A stretch of 64,000 nucleotides of DNA from Fodinibacter luteus (GCF_039541575.1 NZ_BAABGM010000026.1:1-64000), one strand, 5' to 3'; numbered from the stretch's first letter, positions 7,588 through 16,367 are shown. The notes: generated from the sequence alone by a model not told the origin. Numbers and translations: made by a program.

Positions 7588-9383
7588 TGACCGCCCTGCC
7601 GTTCCTCGACAACCCGCCCCGGTTCCTGTTCTTCACCGGCAAGGGTGGGGTCGGCAAGACCTCGTTGGCGTGCGCCACCGCCGTGCGGCTCACGGGTGCA
7701 GGACGACGGGTGCTGCTGGTGAGCACCGACCCGGCATCCAACGTCGGGCAGGTCTTCGGTGCCACCATCGGCAACACCATCACCGCGATCCCCGACGTGC
7801 CGCTGCTGTCCGCCCTCGAGATCGACCCGCAGCAAGCGGCGGACGCCTACCGGGCCCAGATCATCGACCCGGTGCGTGGCCTGCTCCCCACGGCCGAGGT
7901 CGACGCGATGACCGAGCAGCTCTCCGGCGCGTGCACCACCGAGATCGCCTCCTTCAACGAGTTCACCTCCCTCCTGGCGGACCCGCAGGCCACCGCCGAC
8001 TACGACCACGTCCTGTTCGACACCGCCCCCACGGGCCACACGATCCGCCTGTTGCAGCTGCCCGGTGAGTGGACGACGTACCTGTCCGACGGCAAGGGCG
8101 ACGTGTCCTGCCTGGGCCCGGTCGCCGGCCTGGACCGCCTGCGCCACGACTACCGCGGCGCCCTGGAGGCCCTCACTGACCCCTCGCGCACCCGGCTCGT
8201 GCTCGTCGCCCGCCCCCAACGGTCCGCGCTCGGCGAGGCCGGCCGCACCTACGCCGAGCTGCTCGAGCTCGGGATGAGCGACGCCCACCTCGTCGTCAAC
8301 GGCGGGATGCCGCACGACGCCGCCGGCGACCCTCTCGCCGCCGCCGTGGAGTCCCGCGAAGCCATTGCCCTGCAGGATCTGCCGGCCAACCTGCGCCCGC
8401 TGCCCCGCACGACGATCCCGCTGCTGCCGTTCAACACCGTCGGGCTGGGGGCATTGCGCTCGCTCCTCGACGCCGCCGCACCGCCCCCTCCCGACACCGG
8501 CTCAGCCACCTCGGCGACCGTGCCTGACGACTTTGCCGTCCTGCATTCCCTCGTCGACGGCATCGAGGCTGACGGCCCCTCATTGGTCATGTGCATGGGC
8601 AAGGGCGGGGTGGGCAAGACGACCGTGGCCGCCGCCGTGGCCCTCGAGCTCGCGCGCCGTGGACACGAGGTGCTCCTGTCCACGACGGACCCCGCGGCGC
8701 ACCTCACCGAGACCTTGCAGGCCGACGTCGAGCACCTGACGGTCTCGCGCATCGACCCCGAGCACGCGATCACGCAGTACCGCGAACGCGTCATGGCCGG
8801 CAAGGGCAGCGCCCTGGACGACGCCGGCCGAGCCGTGCTCGCCGAAGACCTGAAGTCCCCGTGCACCGACGAGGTCGCCGTCTTCCAGCAGTTCTCGCAC
8901 CTGGTGTTCCAGTCCCGCAGGAAGTTCGTCGTCCTGGACACCGCCCCCACCGGCCACACCCTGCTGCTCCTGGACGCGACGGGCTCCTACCACCGCGAGA
9001 TCACCCGGCAGATGAGCGAGGGCACCCGCTACACCACCCCACTGATGCGGCTGCAGGACCCGCACCAGACCAAGGTTCTGCTCATCACCCTCGCGGAGAC
9101 CACCCCGGTCCAGGAAGCCGAGGAGCTGCAGGGCGACCTCGCCCGCGCCGGCATCACCCCCTACGCCTGGGTCGTCAACAACAGCCTCGCCGCTGCCGCG
9201 CCCTCCTCTGCATTCCTGCAGGCCCGCGCCCGAGCCGAGCTCCCCTCCCTGGCCCGGGTCGCCGAGCTGTGCGGCAGGGTCGCCATCGTGCCGATGCTCG
9301 CCCGCGAACCCGTCGGCACGGCGGCACTGTCCGCGCTCACCCAGCAGAGCGCCACCGAAGCGCAGCTCGCTCATGCCCCCTGA
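7587..9383 (+). CDS. arsA: Two-domain arsenite-stimulated ATPase ArsA
   Basis: About 598 residues with two homologous ATPase halves. P-loops GKGGVGKT lie at about 18-25 and 338-345, each followed by a DTAPTGHT signature (near 146 and 452). Cysteines corresponding to the As(III) site are present: GACTTEIASF and DVSCLG in the first half, SPCTDEVAVF in the second. ArsA binds As(III) from ArsD and powers the efflux protein. Start is ATG 7587, overlapping the arsD stop; longer upstream reading in this frame is Arg/Pro-rich and lacks family similarity. Confidence 0.95.
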   Translation: MTALPFLDNPPRFLFFTGKGGVGKTSLACATAVRLTGAGRRVLLVSTDPASNVGQVFGATIGNTITAIPDVPLLSALEIDPQQAADAYRAQIIDPVRGLLPTAEVDAMTEQLSGACTTEIASFNEFTSLLADPQATADYDHVLFDTAPTGHTIRLLQLPGEWTTYLSDGKGDVSCLGPVAGLDRLRHDYRGALEALTDPSRTRLVLVARPQRSALGEAGRTYAELLELGMSDAHLVVNGGMPHDAAGDPLAAAVESREAIALQDLPANLRPLPRTTIPLLPFNTVGLGALRSLLDAAAPPPPDTGSATSATVPDDFAVLHSLVDGIEADGPSLVMCMGKGGVGKTTVAAAVALELARRGHEVLLSTTDPAAHLTETLQADVEHLTVSRIDPEHAITQYRERVMAGKGSALDDAGRAVLAEDLKSPCTDEVAVFQQFSHLVFQSRRKFVVLDTAPTGHTLLLLDATGSYHREITRQMSEGTRYTTPLMRLQDPHQTKVLLITLAETTPVQEAEELQGDLARAGITPYAWVVNNSLAAAAPSSAFLQARARAELPSLARVAELCGRVAIVPMLAREPVGTAALSALTQQSATEAQLAHAP

Positions 9384-9486
9384 GGTGGCCGTGCCACCAC
9401 GGCCGGCAACCAGCGCCACCGCAGCGCGTCACCTCCGGACCCGACCTCACCCCCATCCGACCGCAACCCACAAGGAGCCCAACCCC

Positions 9487-9903
9487 GTGTCCGACAAGCC
9501 CTCCGTGCTGTTCGTGTGCATCCACAACGCCGGCCGCTCGCAGATGGCCGCGGCCTACCTGAACCACCTCTCCGGTGGTGCCGTCGAGGTGCGCTCCGCC
9601 GGGTCCGCCCCAGCCGATCAGGTCAACCCCTCCGCCGTGGAGGCGATGGCCGAGGAAGGCATCGACATCACCGCCGAGACCCCCAAGATCCTGACCACCG
9701 AAGCGGTCAAGGAGTCCGACGTCGTCATCACCATGGGCTGCGGCGACACCTGCCCGATCTTCCCCGGCAAGCGCTACGAGGACTGGGAGCTCGAGGACCC
9801 GGCCGGCAAGGGCGTGGACTCCGTGCGACCGATCCGCGACGACATCAAACAGCGGGTCCTGGCCCTGATCGCCTCCCTCGACGTACCCGCCGCAAGGTCC
9901 TGA
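9487..9903 (+). CDS. arsC: Arsenate reductase, LMW-phosphatase type (probably mycothiol-dependent)
   Basis: About 138 residues from GTG 9487, which has AAGGAG upstream. The catalytic loop VCIHNAGRSQ (CX5R, Cys11) and the DP loop (EDWELEDPAGK) define the low-molecular-weight phosphatase fold. The segment GCGDTCPIFPGKRYEDW is typical of actinobacterial ArsC that couple to mycothiol or thioredoxin. It reduces As(V) to As(III) for export by Acr3. The next gene, a thioredoxin reductase, follows after 17 bases. Confidence 0.92.
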   Translation: MSDKPSVLFVCIHNAGRSQMAAAYLNHLSGGAVEVRSAGSAPADQVNPSAVEAMAEEGIDITAETPKILTTEAVKESDVVITMGCGDTCPIFPGKRYEDWELEDPAGKGVDSVRPIRDDIKQRVLALIASLDVPAARS

Positions 9904-9920
9904 CCCGAAGGAGGCGCCAC

Positions 9921-10898
9921 ATGGCACCCGACGTCCGCCACGTCATCATCATCGGTTCCGGCCCGGCCGGGTGGACGGCTGCCGTCTACGCCGCCCGCGC
10001 CAACCTCGAGCCGCTGATGTTCGAGGGGTCGGTCACCGCTGGCGGGGCGCTGATGAACACGACCGAGGTCGAGAACTTCCCCGGCTTCCGCGACGGCATC
10101 ATGGGCCCTGACCTCATGGACAACATGCGCGCCCAGGCCGAGCGGTTCGGCACGCAGATCATCACCGACGACGTGCAGTCGGTGCGCCTCGAGGACGACG
10201 TCAAGGTCGTCACCGACTCCGAGGGCACCGAGCACCGGGCCCGGGCTGTCATCCTCGCGATGGGCTCGGCCTACCGCGAGCTCGGGCTGCCCGACGAGAA
10301 GCGCCTCTCGGGCCACGGTGTCTCGTGGTGCGCCACGTGCGACGGGTTCTTCTTCCGCGACCAGGACATCGCCGTCGTCGGCGGGGGCGACTCGGCCGTC
10401 GAGGAGGCCACCTTCCTCACCAAGTTCGCCCGCTCGGTCACCATCGTGCACCGCCGCGACGAGCTGCGCGCGAGCGCCATCATGGCCGAACGAGCCCACG
10501 CCAACCCCAAGATCCGATTCGCGTGGAACAGCGTCGTCGACGCCATCCACGGCGCGGACAAGCTCACCGGCGTCACGCTGCGCGACACCATTACTGGCGC
10601 CACGCGCGAGCTCCCGGTGACCGGTCTGTTCGTCGCGATCGGGCACGACCCCCGCAACGAGCTCGTCAAGGGCGTCGTCGAGCTCGACGCCGAGGGCTAC
10701 GTCCTCGTCGAGGGCCGCTCCACCCGCACCAACGTCCCCGGGGTCTTCGCCTGCGGCGACCTCGTCGACCACACCTACCGCCAGGCCATCACCGCCGCCG
10801 GGTCCGGCTGCGCCGCCGCCCTGGACGCCGAACGGTTCCTCGCCGCACGCGAGCAGCCCGGAAAAGGCGCGACCTCCGCGACCCCTGGGGTGGCCTGA
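9921..10898 (+). CDS. arsT: Thioredoxin reductase (ArsT-like)
   Basis: A 325-residue FAD/NADPH enzyme. FAD motif GSGPAGWTAAVYAAR near residues 12-26, redox-active WCATCDGFF near 136-144, NADPH motif GGGDSAVEEA near 153-162, and a C-terminal FAD segment GVFACGDLVDHTYRQAI. GAAGGAGG precedes ATG 9921. Thioredoxin reductases inside actinobacterial arsenic operons are called ArsT and are thought to supply electrons for arsenate reduction. The main cellular TrxB is probably elsewhere. The stop overlaps the next gene by one base (TGATG arrangement). Confidence 0.9.
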   Translation: MAPDVRHVIIIGSGPAGWTAAVYAARANLEPLMFEGSVTAGGALMNTTEVENFPGFRDGIMGPDLMDNMRAQAERFGTQIITDDVQSVRLEDDVKVVTDSEGTEHRARAVILAMGSAYRELGLPDEKRLSGHGVSWCATCDGFFFRDQDIAVVGGGDSAVEEATFLTKFARSVTIVHRRDELRASAIMAERAHANPKIRFAWNSVVDAIHGADKLTGVTLRDTITGATRELPVTGLFVAIGHDPRNELVKGVVELDAEGYVLVEGRSTRTNVPGVFACGDLVDHTYRQAITAAGSGCAAALDAERFLAAREQPGKGATSATPGVA

Positions 10899-11419
10899 TG
10901 TCCGGTTCCATCGTGCGTGACAATGGCTCGGTCTCGGGGTCGGGCGGGGCACGACGCGGTGTGCTGTTCATCTGCGTCAAGAACGGTGGCAAGTCCCAGA
11001 TGGCTGCGGCCCTCATGCGCCAGGTAGCCGGCCAGGACATCGAGGTGCACTCCGCCGGCACCAGGCCCGGCGCCGAGCTGAACGCGTTGTCCGTGCAGGT
11101 CCTGGACGAGGTCGACGCCCCCACGGCGGGCGAAGTGCCCAAGCCCATCGACCCGCACCTGCTCGCGCGCATGGATGTCGTGGTGACCCTCGGTGAGGAA
11201 GCCCAGGTCGACACGGTGCCCGGGCCACGCTTCGAGACGTGGGTCACCGACGAACCCAGCGAGCGCGGCATCGACGGCATCGAGCGGATGCGCCTCGTGC
11301 GGGACGACATCGCGGCCCGCGTCAAAGTCCTGGCTGTGGATCTCGCCGGCCTGCCCGCACGGGTTGGGGGTGCGCACGGGGACCCGTCACCCGGCGAGAC
11401 CCAAGGAAGGTCGACATGA
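10898..11419 (+). CDS. LMW protein-tyrosine-phosphatase-like protein with CX5K loop
   Basis: A 173-residue homologue of ArsC/LMW-PTP. The phosphate-binding loop reads FICVKNGGKSQ with Cys26 and Lys32, so the Arg essential in the CX5R signature is replaced by Lys. A DxxxP-like acid segment is near TWVTDEPSERGI. This variant recurs in actinobacterial arsenic and metal clusters, as far as I know without a demonstrated activity. It may still bind oxyanion thiol adducts or act as an arsenate-mycothiol transferase. Start is ATG 10898, overlapping the arsT stop; the end overlaps the OsmC gene. Confidence 0.8.
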   Translation: MSGSIVRDNGSVSGSGGARRGVLFICVKNGGKSQMAAALMRQVAGQDIEVHSAGTRPGAELNALSVQVLDEVDAPTAGEVPKPIDPHLLARMDVVVTLGEEAQVDTVPGPRFETWVTDEPSERGIDGIERMRLVRDDIAARVKVLAVDLAGLPARVGGAHGDPSPGETQGRST

Positions 11420-11865
11420 CCCAGAACCCGCGCCCGGTCCAGGCGCCGCTGGAGTACCGCGTCAGTGCCGCCACGATGGGGAACGGCGGCGCCCAGGTCA
11501 CGGCGGCCGGGGCAGCGATCCCGGTGGATGTCACCTGGGGCGGTGCGCCGGATGGCCCCGGGCCCGCCGAGCTGCTCGCGGCGGCATTGGCTGCTCGCCT
11601 GCTGAGGAACCTGTCGCGCTGCGGAGAACTGATCGACTTCCGGTACGACGGCGCAGAGGTAGACGTCGTGGCTCGGCGGCAGGACAGCCCACCCCGGTTC
11701 GTGGAGTTCACCTACGCGCTGCGCGTCTCCACCGACGAGCCGGAGCACCGCGTGAACCTGGCACACACCAACCTGCGCAAGTTCGGCACGGTGTTCAACA
11801 CCCTTGCCGCCGTGTGCGAGGTGCACGGCACGCTGGAGGCGTTCCCGCGGATGGAGCACGACTGA
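11416..11865 (+). CDS. OsmC-family protein
   Basis: A 149-residue OsmC/Ohr-fold protein: VDVTWGGAPDGPGPAELLAAALAA marks the core helix region. Only a single Cys (LSRCGEL, about residue 75) lies near the position of the first peroxidatic Cys, and a second (AAVCEVHG, about 135) sits near the C-terminus. OsmC proteins reduce organic hydroperoxides with paired cysteines. In arsenic operons such proteins may handle oxidative by-products or thiol-arsenic conjugates (inference). ATG 11416 overlaps the previous stop, so it is part of the acr3-arsDAC operon. Confidence 0.8.
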   Translation: MTQNPRPVQAPLEYRVSAATMGNGGAQVTAAGAAIPVDVTWGGAPDGPGPAELLAAALAARLLRNLSRCGELIDFRYDGAEVDVVARRQDSPPRFVEFTYALRVSTDEPEHRVNLAHTNLRKFGTVFNTLAAVCEVHGTLEAFPRMEHD

Positions 11866-11945
11866 CCACCCGGAGGGTTCGGGCTCGGTTCTCACCCCGG
11901 TGAGCGGAGGCGCCGACCCGGCGACCAAGAAGAGAGGAACAGCTC

Positions 11946-12773
11946 ATGAACGACACGAACCCGGAAGTCCGCGACGAGGTGCGGGCCCACTACGCCCGGG
12001 CCGCCACCGCCATGACCGCCGCGGACGGCCGGACCACCCTGACCGTGGTGGACACCGACCAGTGCTGCAGCCCATCACCCGGAGCGCAGACCTCCTGCTG
12101 TGGGGCCGACCAGGAGGTCGGGCCCGCCTTCGGCGCCGCCCTGTACTCAGCCGGCGAGCACGGCGAGCTGCCGGTCGAGGCGGTCGCCGCCAGCCTGGGG
12201 TGCGGCAACCCGATGCTCGTGGCCGAGCTGCGCCACGGGGAGAAGGTCCTCGACCTCGGCTCGGGCGGAGGGATCGACGTCCTGCTCTCAGCCCGACGCG
12301 TCGGGGACGGCGGCTTCGTCTACGGCGTCGACATGACCGACGAGATGCTCGACCTGGCCCGCGCCAACGCCGCCAAGGCGGGCGTGCAGAACGTGCAGTT
12401 CCTCAAGGGCGTCATCGAGGAGCTTCCGCTGCCCAACAGCGCGGTCGACGTCATCATCTCCAACTGCGTCATCAACCTGTCCACCGACAAGACCGCCGTG
12501 CTGTCCGAGATGTACCGGGTACTCCGGCCCGGAGGCCGCATCGGCATCTCCGACGTGGTCGCGCAGGACCACCTGAGTCCGACCGACCGGGCGCAGCGCG
12601 GCTCCTTCGCCGGGTGCTTCGCCGGGGCACTCTCCCGCCAGGAGTACCTCGACGGCCTCACCGCCGCCGGCTTCGTCGACCCGGACGTCACCTTCACCCA
12701 CGAGGCGGCCGACGGCATGCACGGAGCGCTGATCCGGGCCACCAAACCGGAGGACAGGTCCACGCAGGCCTGA
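11946..12773 (+). CDS. arsM: Arsenite S-adenosylmethionine methyltransferase
   Basis: A 275-residue class I methyltransferase of the ArsM family. SAM motif VLDLGSGGGIDVLLSARR near 101-118, then GVDMTDEMLDLAR. The conserved As(III)-binding cysteines are present in SLGCGNP, IISNCVINLS and FAGCFAGALS. Two extra vicinal pairs, DQCCSPS and SCCGAD, lie in the N-terminal extension (about 40-57). It methylates As(III) stepwise to volatile or exportable species. A GAGAGGAACAGCTC site precedes ATG 11946. It is 80 bases after the OsmC gene and likely the last gene of the operon. Confidence 0.93.
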   Translation: MNDTNPEVRDEVRAHYARAATAMTAADGRTTLTVVDTDQCCSPSPGAQTSCCGADQEVGPAFGAALYSAGEHGELPVEAVAASLGCGNPMLVAELRHGEKVLDLGSGGGIDVLLSARRVGDGGFVYGVDMTDEMLDLARANAAKAGVQNVQFLKGVIEELPLPNSAVDVIISNCVINLSTDKTAVLSEMYRVLRPGGRIGISDVVAQDHLSPTDRAQRGSFAGCFAGALSRQEYLDGLTAAGFVDPDVTFTHEAADGMHGALIRATKPEDRSTQA

Positions 12774-12825
12774 CCACCGCCGCGACCACTATCGGTGCAC
12801 GTTGGCCCTGTCGGGAGCGCTGGGC

Positions 12826-12852
12826 ACCCGGGAGTCCCGCTTCGGCCCGGGT
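12826..12852. terminator. Candidate bidirectional hairpin between arsM and the MFS gene
   Basis: Perfect seven-base arms ACCCGGG and CCCGGGT with a 13-base loop between two convergent genes. It lacks a clear U tract. Position supports a termination role, but the evidence is structural only. Confidence 0.4.
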
Positions 12853-12906
12853 TCTGTTCACCCCGGCACCGGTGGGCGGTCTGCCTGCGCGGTGCGCCCG
12901 AGGTGA

Positions 12907-14223
12907 TCAGCGCACGGCTTCTTGTGTGACCGATGCGGCCAGCCGGGTCGCACGAAGCAGACTGACCGTGGCGGCCGCGCACAGCATGAGTACTCCGACC
13001 AGCGCCGGTGAGTACGAGCCGGTCACGGTGCGCGCGAGGCCGGCGGCGAAGGGCCCAGTGGTGGTCGCGACCGTGGTGAGGACCGTCATCAGAGCGGCCA
13101 AGGTCGCGTACCGGGCGACGCCGAACCCGTGCGCCAGCAGGACCGGGCGCGCGATCGTACCGACGCCGAACCCCGCACCGAAGAGCAGCACGAACGTGGC
13201 CGCGCCCGCGACGGTCTCGCCCGCGGTCATCAGGACGAGGACGCCGGTTGCCTGCAGGGTGAACATCACTGCGGTCGCCACCCCGACCGGGATGCGGCGG
13301 GCCGCCCCGGTCAGGACCAGACGCCCCGAGACCGACAGGGCCCCCAGCGTGCCTGTCGCCGTCGCGGCGAAGGCTGCTGTGTGGCCGTGCTCGAGGAGGA
13401 ACGGGACGAGGTGCACGGCCACGACGATGACGGCGCAGGCCTGGGCGGCGAATGCCGCCGCGTACCAGCGGAACAGCGGCTGGCGCAGTGCCCATCCGGC
13501 CGTGGCGCGCACGCTGCTGCCGTGGTCGGGCGGGCCCTCGACGAGGTGACGGGGCGGCGGATGTTCGGCGCCGTCGGGGTGCATTCCCAGGTCGGCCGGC
13601 TCGGCCCGCAGCACCAGCCAGTGCGGAAGGACGGTCAGGGCAGCCAGGGCACCAGCCAGGACCAGGAGCGCGCCTCGCCATCCCAGTGCCTCGATCAGGG
13701 CATGCGACGCGGGTAGGGCGATCGTCGAGGCGAACCCGGCGACGACGGTGACGGCGAGCAGCGCCGTGGACCGCTTGGCGTGGAACCACCGGATGACCAC
13801 CGCGAATGCCGGGTCGTACAGCACGGCGGCCCGGGCCGCACCGATGCCGGCCATCACGAGGTAGAGCCCAGTTACCGAGGTCACCTGGGACCACGCCGCC
13901 ACCAGCAGCGCACACACGATCGACCCGGTCGTCATCAGACCGCGCGGACCGCGGGCGTCCAACCATCGGCCTACCGGCACCGAAACCAGCCCGGTCAACA
14001 GCACCGCCAGCGAGAACGCCCCGCCCAGGACCGCCGGTGAGAAGCCGAGCTCGTCGCCCATCGGCACCTGGAAGACAACGAACGCGTAGTACAGGACGCC
14101 CCAGCTGACCGTCTCGGTGACCGCCAACACCGCGACGATGCGCCACCCGTGGAAGACCCGCACCGGCGCCGGCGGGCTCACTGAGGAGTCCGCAGGCGCC
14201 GGCGCTGGCGCCAGACGGGTCAC
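12907..14223 (-). CDS. MFS transporter paired with ArsO
   Basis: A 438-residue major facilitator with about twelve helices. The loop VGRWLDARGPRGLM near 95-108 is the MFS signature, and TAWGVLYYAFVVFQVP-like text in TM1 fits the monocarboxylate/OFA-like branch. Its start overlaps the end of the flavoprotein gene (ATGA), so the two are one operon. MFS proteins of arsenic islands include ArsJ, but ArsJ needs a partner GAPDH gene that is absent here, so I do not call it arsJ. Substrate could be an arsenical produced or modified by ArsO. Confidence 0.8.
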   Translation of the reverse strand: MTRLAPAPAPADSSVSPPAPVRVFHGWRIVAVLAVTETVSWGVLYYAFVVFQVPMGDELGFSPAVLGGAFSLAVLLTGLVSVPVGRWLDARGPRGLMTTGSIVCALLVAAWSQVTSVTGLYLVMAGIGAARAAVLYDPAFAVVIRWFHAKRSTALLAVTVVAGFASTIALPASHALIEALGWRGALLVLAGALAALTVLPHWLVLRAEPADLGMHPDGAEHPPPRHLVEGPPDHGSSVRATAGWALRQPLFRWYAAAFAAQACAVIVVAVHLVPFLLEHGHTAAFAATATGTLGALSVSGRLVLTGAARRIPVGVATAVMFTLQATGVLVLMTAGETVAGAATFVLLFGAGFGVGTIARPVLLAHGFGVARYATLAALMTVLTTVATTTGPFAAGLARTVTGSYSPALVGVLMLCAAATVSLLRATRLAASVTQEAVR

Positions 14224-15791
14224 CCGCAGCAGCCACCGGAGCGGCTCGCCGAGACGTCGGTGACGGCCACGGCCGGCGCGCCGAACGCCACGGTGCCGGG
14301 GTCCTGGACGACGCCACCGACGAGGTCACCGGCTCGCCCGTTGGGCACACCGGTGGCGAACCCGACCCGGAGCCGGTCCAGCGAGGCGACGACGTTCTGC
14401 TCGCTGGCAGGGGACGTCACGGCACTCGGGGTGTCACAGCATCCTCCGGCAGCCTCCGCCCCGGCTGCGACCTCGTCGTCGGCCAGGGCGTTGCTCGAGG
14501 AGCACACTCCGGTCTCGGGGAGGACGAGCTGCACCTCGTCTGCGGCGGTGTCGTCCCCGGCGAGGTGGGCGGCGATGGAGCGGACCTGCTCGTTGCCCGT
14601 GGTGATCAGGAACGTCGGTGCCCTTCCGTAGGACTTCATCCCGACGACGAACAGGCCGGGCTCGTCCTCATGGGCCAGCTCACGCCAGCCGTGCGGGGGC
14701 ACCGACCCGCACGAGTGGAAGGCCGGGTCGACCAACGGCCCGATCGCGCGCGGCGCCTCCAGGCCCGGGTCGAGGTCGAGCCGGAGCTCGGAGAGCATCA
14801 CGAGATCCGGCCGGAACCCCGTGGCGGCCGCGATGGCGTGCACCCCCTCGATGGCCCGCTCACCTTCGAACGTGTCACCGACCACGGTCACCGACCCACC
14901 CCCGGCGTCGACGTGGACCTGCCTGGTTGCGAAGCCCGCGATGTGCTCGAGCGCACCTGACTCGACGAGGTCCTGCAGGTCGGCGCCGAGGCGGCCGCGG
15001 TCGGGAAGCTGGTCGGCGGTCCCTCCACCGAACACGCGGCGGGTGTTCGTGCCGCGGGTCGCCCACACGATTCGCGTTCCCGGCACCTCCCGGGCCAGCT
15101 GGGCCAGGGCGACCAGGGTGTTGGCCGCGGAGTGGCCCATGCCCACCACGAGTGTGGTGCGACCGGCGAACCGGGCCCGGTCGCCACCCAGGACGTCCGG
15201 CAGGGGCCCCACCAGGAATCCCGCCGCCCGGGCAGCGGGCTCACCCAGGGCAGGCAGGCCGGAGGCGCCGAGCGGGTTGTGCTGTCCCCACGTGCCGGAG
15301 GCGTCGATGACGGCTCGGGCGCGCAGGTCCTGCATCGCCCCGTCGGCACCTTGGACCCGCACGAGGAACGGACGCGTCTCGCGCCCCACCGTGCGTGAAC
15401 GGTCCAGCCCGTCCCGGGAGACGGCCACGACACGGGTCGTGGTCTTCACCGCATCGCCCAGGGCCGCCGCCAACGGCGTGAGGTACCGGTGGACGATCTC
15501 GGCGCCCGTCGGCGACCGACGCTCGGCCGGGCGGGTCCACCCGGTCGGTGCGAGGAGCTTCTCCGCAGCGGCGTCGACGATGAACTGCCATGGCGTGAAG
15601 GTGCGGATGTGGCCCCACTGCGCGACGGCAGACCCCACCGAGTCCCCAGCCTCGAGGACCAGGAACGGCAGCCCCCTCGCAGTGAGCTCCGCGGCAGCGG
15701 CCAAACCGACCGGACCGGCCCCGATGACGACGACGGGCAGGTCAGGGTCCGTGGTGCCGGGGTTGCTGGGTTCGAGGGTCTGTGCGGTCAC
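14220..15791 (-). CDS. arsO: ArsO-like FAD/NAD(P)-binding flavoprotein with Cys-rich tail
   Basis: A 523-residue FAD-dependent oxidoreductase. FAD motif VVIGAGPVGLAAA at about 22-34, followed by WGHIRTFTPW typical of ArsO-like proteins; second nucleotide site VVGMGHSAANTL near 213-224. The last ~100 residues are outside the flavin core and carry Cys at about 430, a pair at 451-452 (AGGCCDTP) and a terminal pair at 521-522 (SGGCCG). ArsO proteins occur with arsenic genes and are suspected flavin monooxygenases or reductases of arsenicals; the reaction is unproven. Transcribed divergently from the arsR at 15945. Confidence 0.85.
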   Translation of the reverse strand: MTAQTLEPSNPGTTDPDLPVVVIGAGPVGLAAAAELTARGLPFLVLEAGDSVGSAVAQWGHIRTFTPWQFIVDAAAEKLLAPTGWTRPAERRSPTGAEIVHRYLTPLAAALGDAVKTTTRVVAVSRDGLDRSRTVGRETRPFLVRVQGADGAMQDLRARAVIDASGTWGQHNPLGASGLPALGEPAARAAGFLVGPLPDVLGGDRARFAGRTTLVVGMGHSAANTLVALAQLAREVPGTRIVWATRGTNTRRVFGGGTADQLPDRGRLGADLQDLVESGALEHIAGFATRQVHVDAGGGSVTVVGDTFEGERAIEGVHAIAAATGFRPDLVMLSELRLDLDPGLEAPRAIGPLVDPAFHSCGSVPPHGWRELAHEDEPGLFVVGMKSYGRAPTFLITTGNEQVRSIAAHLAGDDTAADEVQLVLPETGVCSSSNALADDEVAAGAEAAGGCCDTPSAVTSPASEQNVVASLDRLRVGFATGVPNGRAGDLVGGVVQDPGTVAFGAPAVAVTDVSASRSGGCCG

Positions 15792-15867
15792 GCTGGTCTC
15801 CTTCGACGACTGGCCCGCACGGGTGCCCTGCGGGCCATCTGCGAACCGATGCTTGATCTTCGACGTT

Positions 15868-15888
15868 CATCGAACCATAACTTCGATG
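15868..15888. promoter_or_regulatory. Inverted repeat, candidate ArsR operator (arsO side)
   Basis: Perfect seven-base arms CATCGAA and TTCGATG separated by seven bases, between divergent arsO and arsR. It lies 77-97 bases upstream of the arsO start. Together with the next site it would let one ArsR control both genes. Confidence 0.5.
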
Positions 15889-15904
15889 CTCATGGAAGCA
15901 TTCC

Positions 15905-15920
15905 TTCGAACGCTATCGAA
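15905..15920. promoter_or_regulatory. Inverted repeat, candidate ArsR operator (arsR side)
   Basis: TTCGA-N6-TCGAA, 25 bases upstream of the GTG start of arsR. Same spacing and near-identical arms as the site at 6152-6167 in front of the other CgArsR-like gene. Probable autoregulatory operator. Confidence 0.5.
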
Positions 15921-15944
15921 ACATGACCCTGTTGGAGGTAGCCT

Positions 15945-16367
15945 GTGGCCATGGCTTCGACCACGACCACTCCCCCCGAGGCAGACCCCATCACCGGCCT
16001 GACAGCTCTCGATGCGTGCTGCCAGCCGATCCGCTCGGGCGTGGCCGACGCGTCGGCCCAGGCCCTCGCAGAGATGTTCAAGGCCCTGGCCGACCCCGCA
16101 CGCGTGAAGATCATGTCGATGCTGCTCAATGCCGACGAGGTCTGCGCCTGCGACATCTCCCAGGGCATCGGCAAGAGCGCCGCCACCGCGAGCCACCACC
16201 TGAAGATCCTCAAGGAGAGCGGTCTGGCGATCAGCGAGAGGCGCGGCACGTGGGTGTACTACCGCGCCGTGCCGCAGCGAGTCGCGGCCATCCGCGACGC
16301 CCTCGCCCTGGGCGGCTCAGGGCACCGCCTACAGCACCGGAGGACGACGGGTCGCGCCGGTACCTGA
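15945..16367 (+). CDS. arsR: ArsR repressor with N-terminal Cys pair
   Basis: A 140-residue ArsR-family repressor. The vicinal Cys25-Cys26 (LDACCQPI) and downstream Cys67/Cys69 (EVCACDIS) match the CgArsR type of As(III) site. HTH near 84-104 (SAATASHHLKILKESGLA), wing ERRGTWVYYR. The C-terminal ~20 residues are basic and atypical, overlapping the reading frame of the next membrane protein. GGAGG lies about 8 bases before GTG 15945; ATG 15951 is an alternative start. Divergent from arsO. Confidence 0.87.
   Translation: MAMASTTTTPPEADPITGLTALDACCQPIRSGVADASAQALAEMFKALADPARVKIMSMLLNADEVCACDISQGIGKSAATASHHLKILKESGLAISERRGTWVYYRAVPQRVAAIRDALALGGSGHRLQHRRTTGRAGT

Noticed and set aside
12907..14223. 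ArsJ assignment for the MFS transporter
   Set aside because: ArsJ works with an arsenate-linked GAPDH gene, which is absent from the island.
12320..14350. 676-codon minus-strand frame
   Set aside because: Arg/Pro/Gly-rich frame that overlaps arsM antisense and the MFS gene in another frame.
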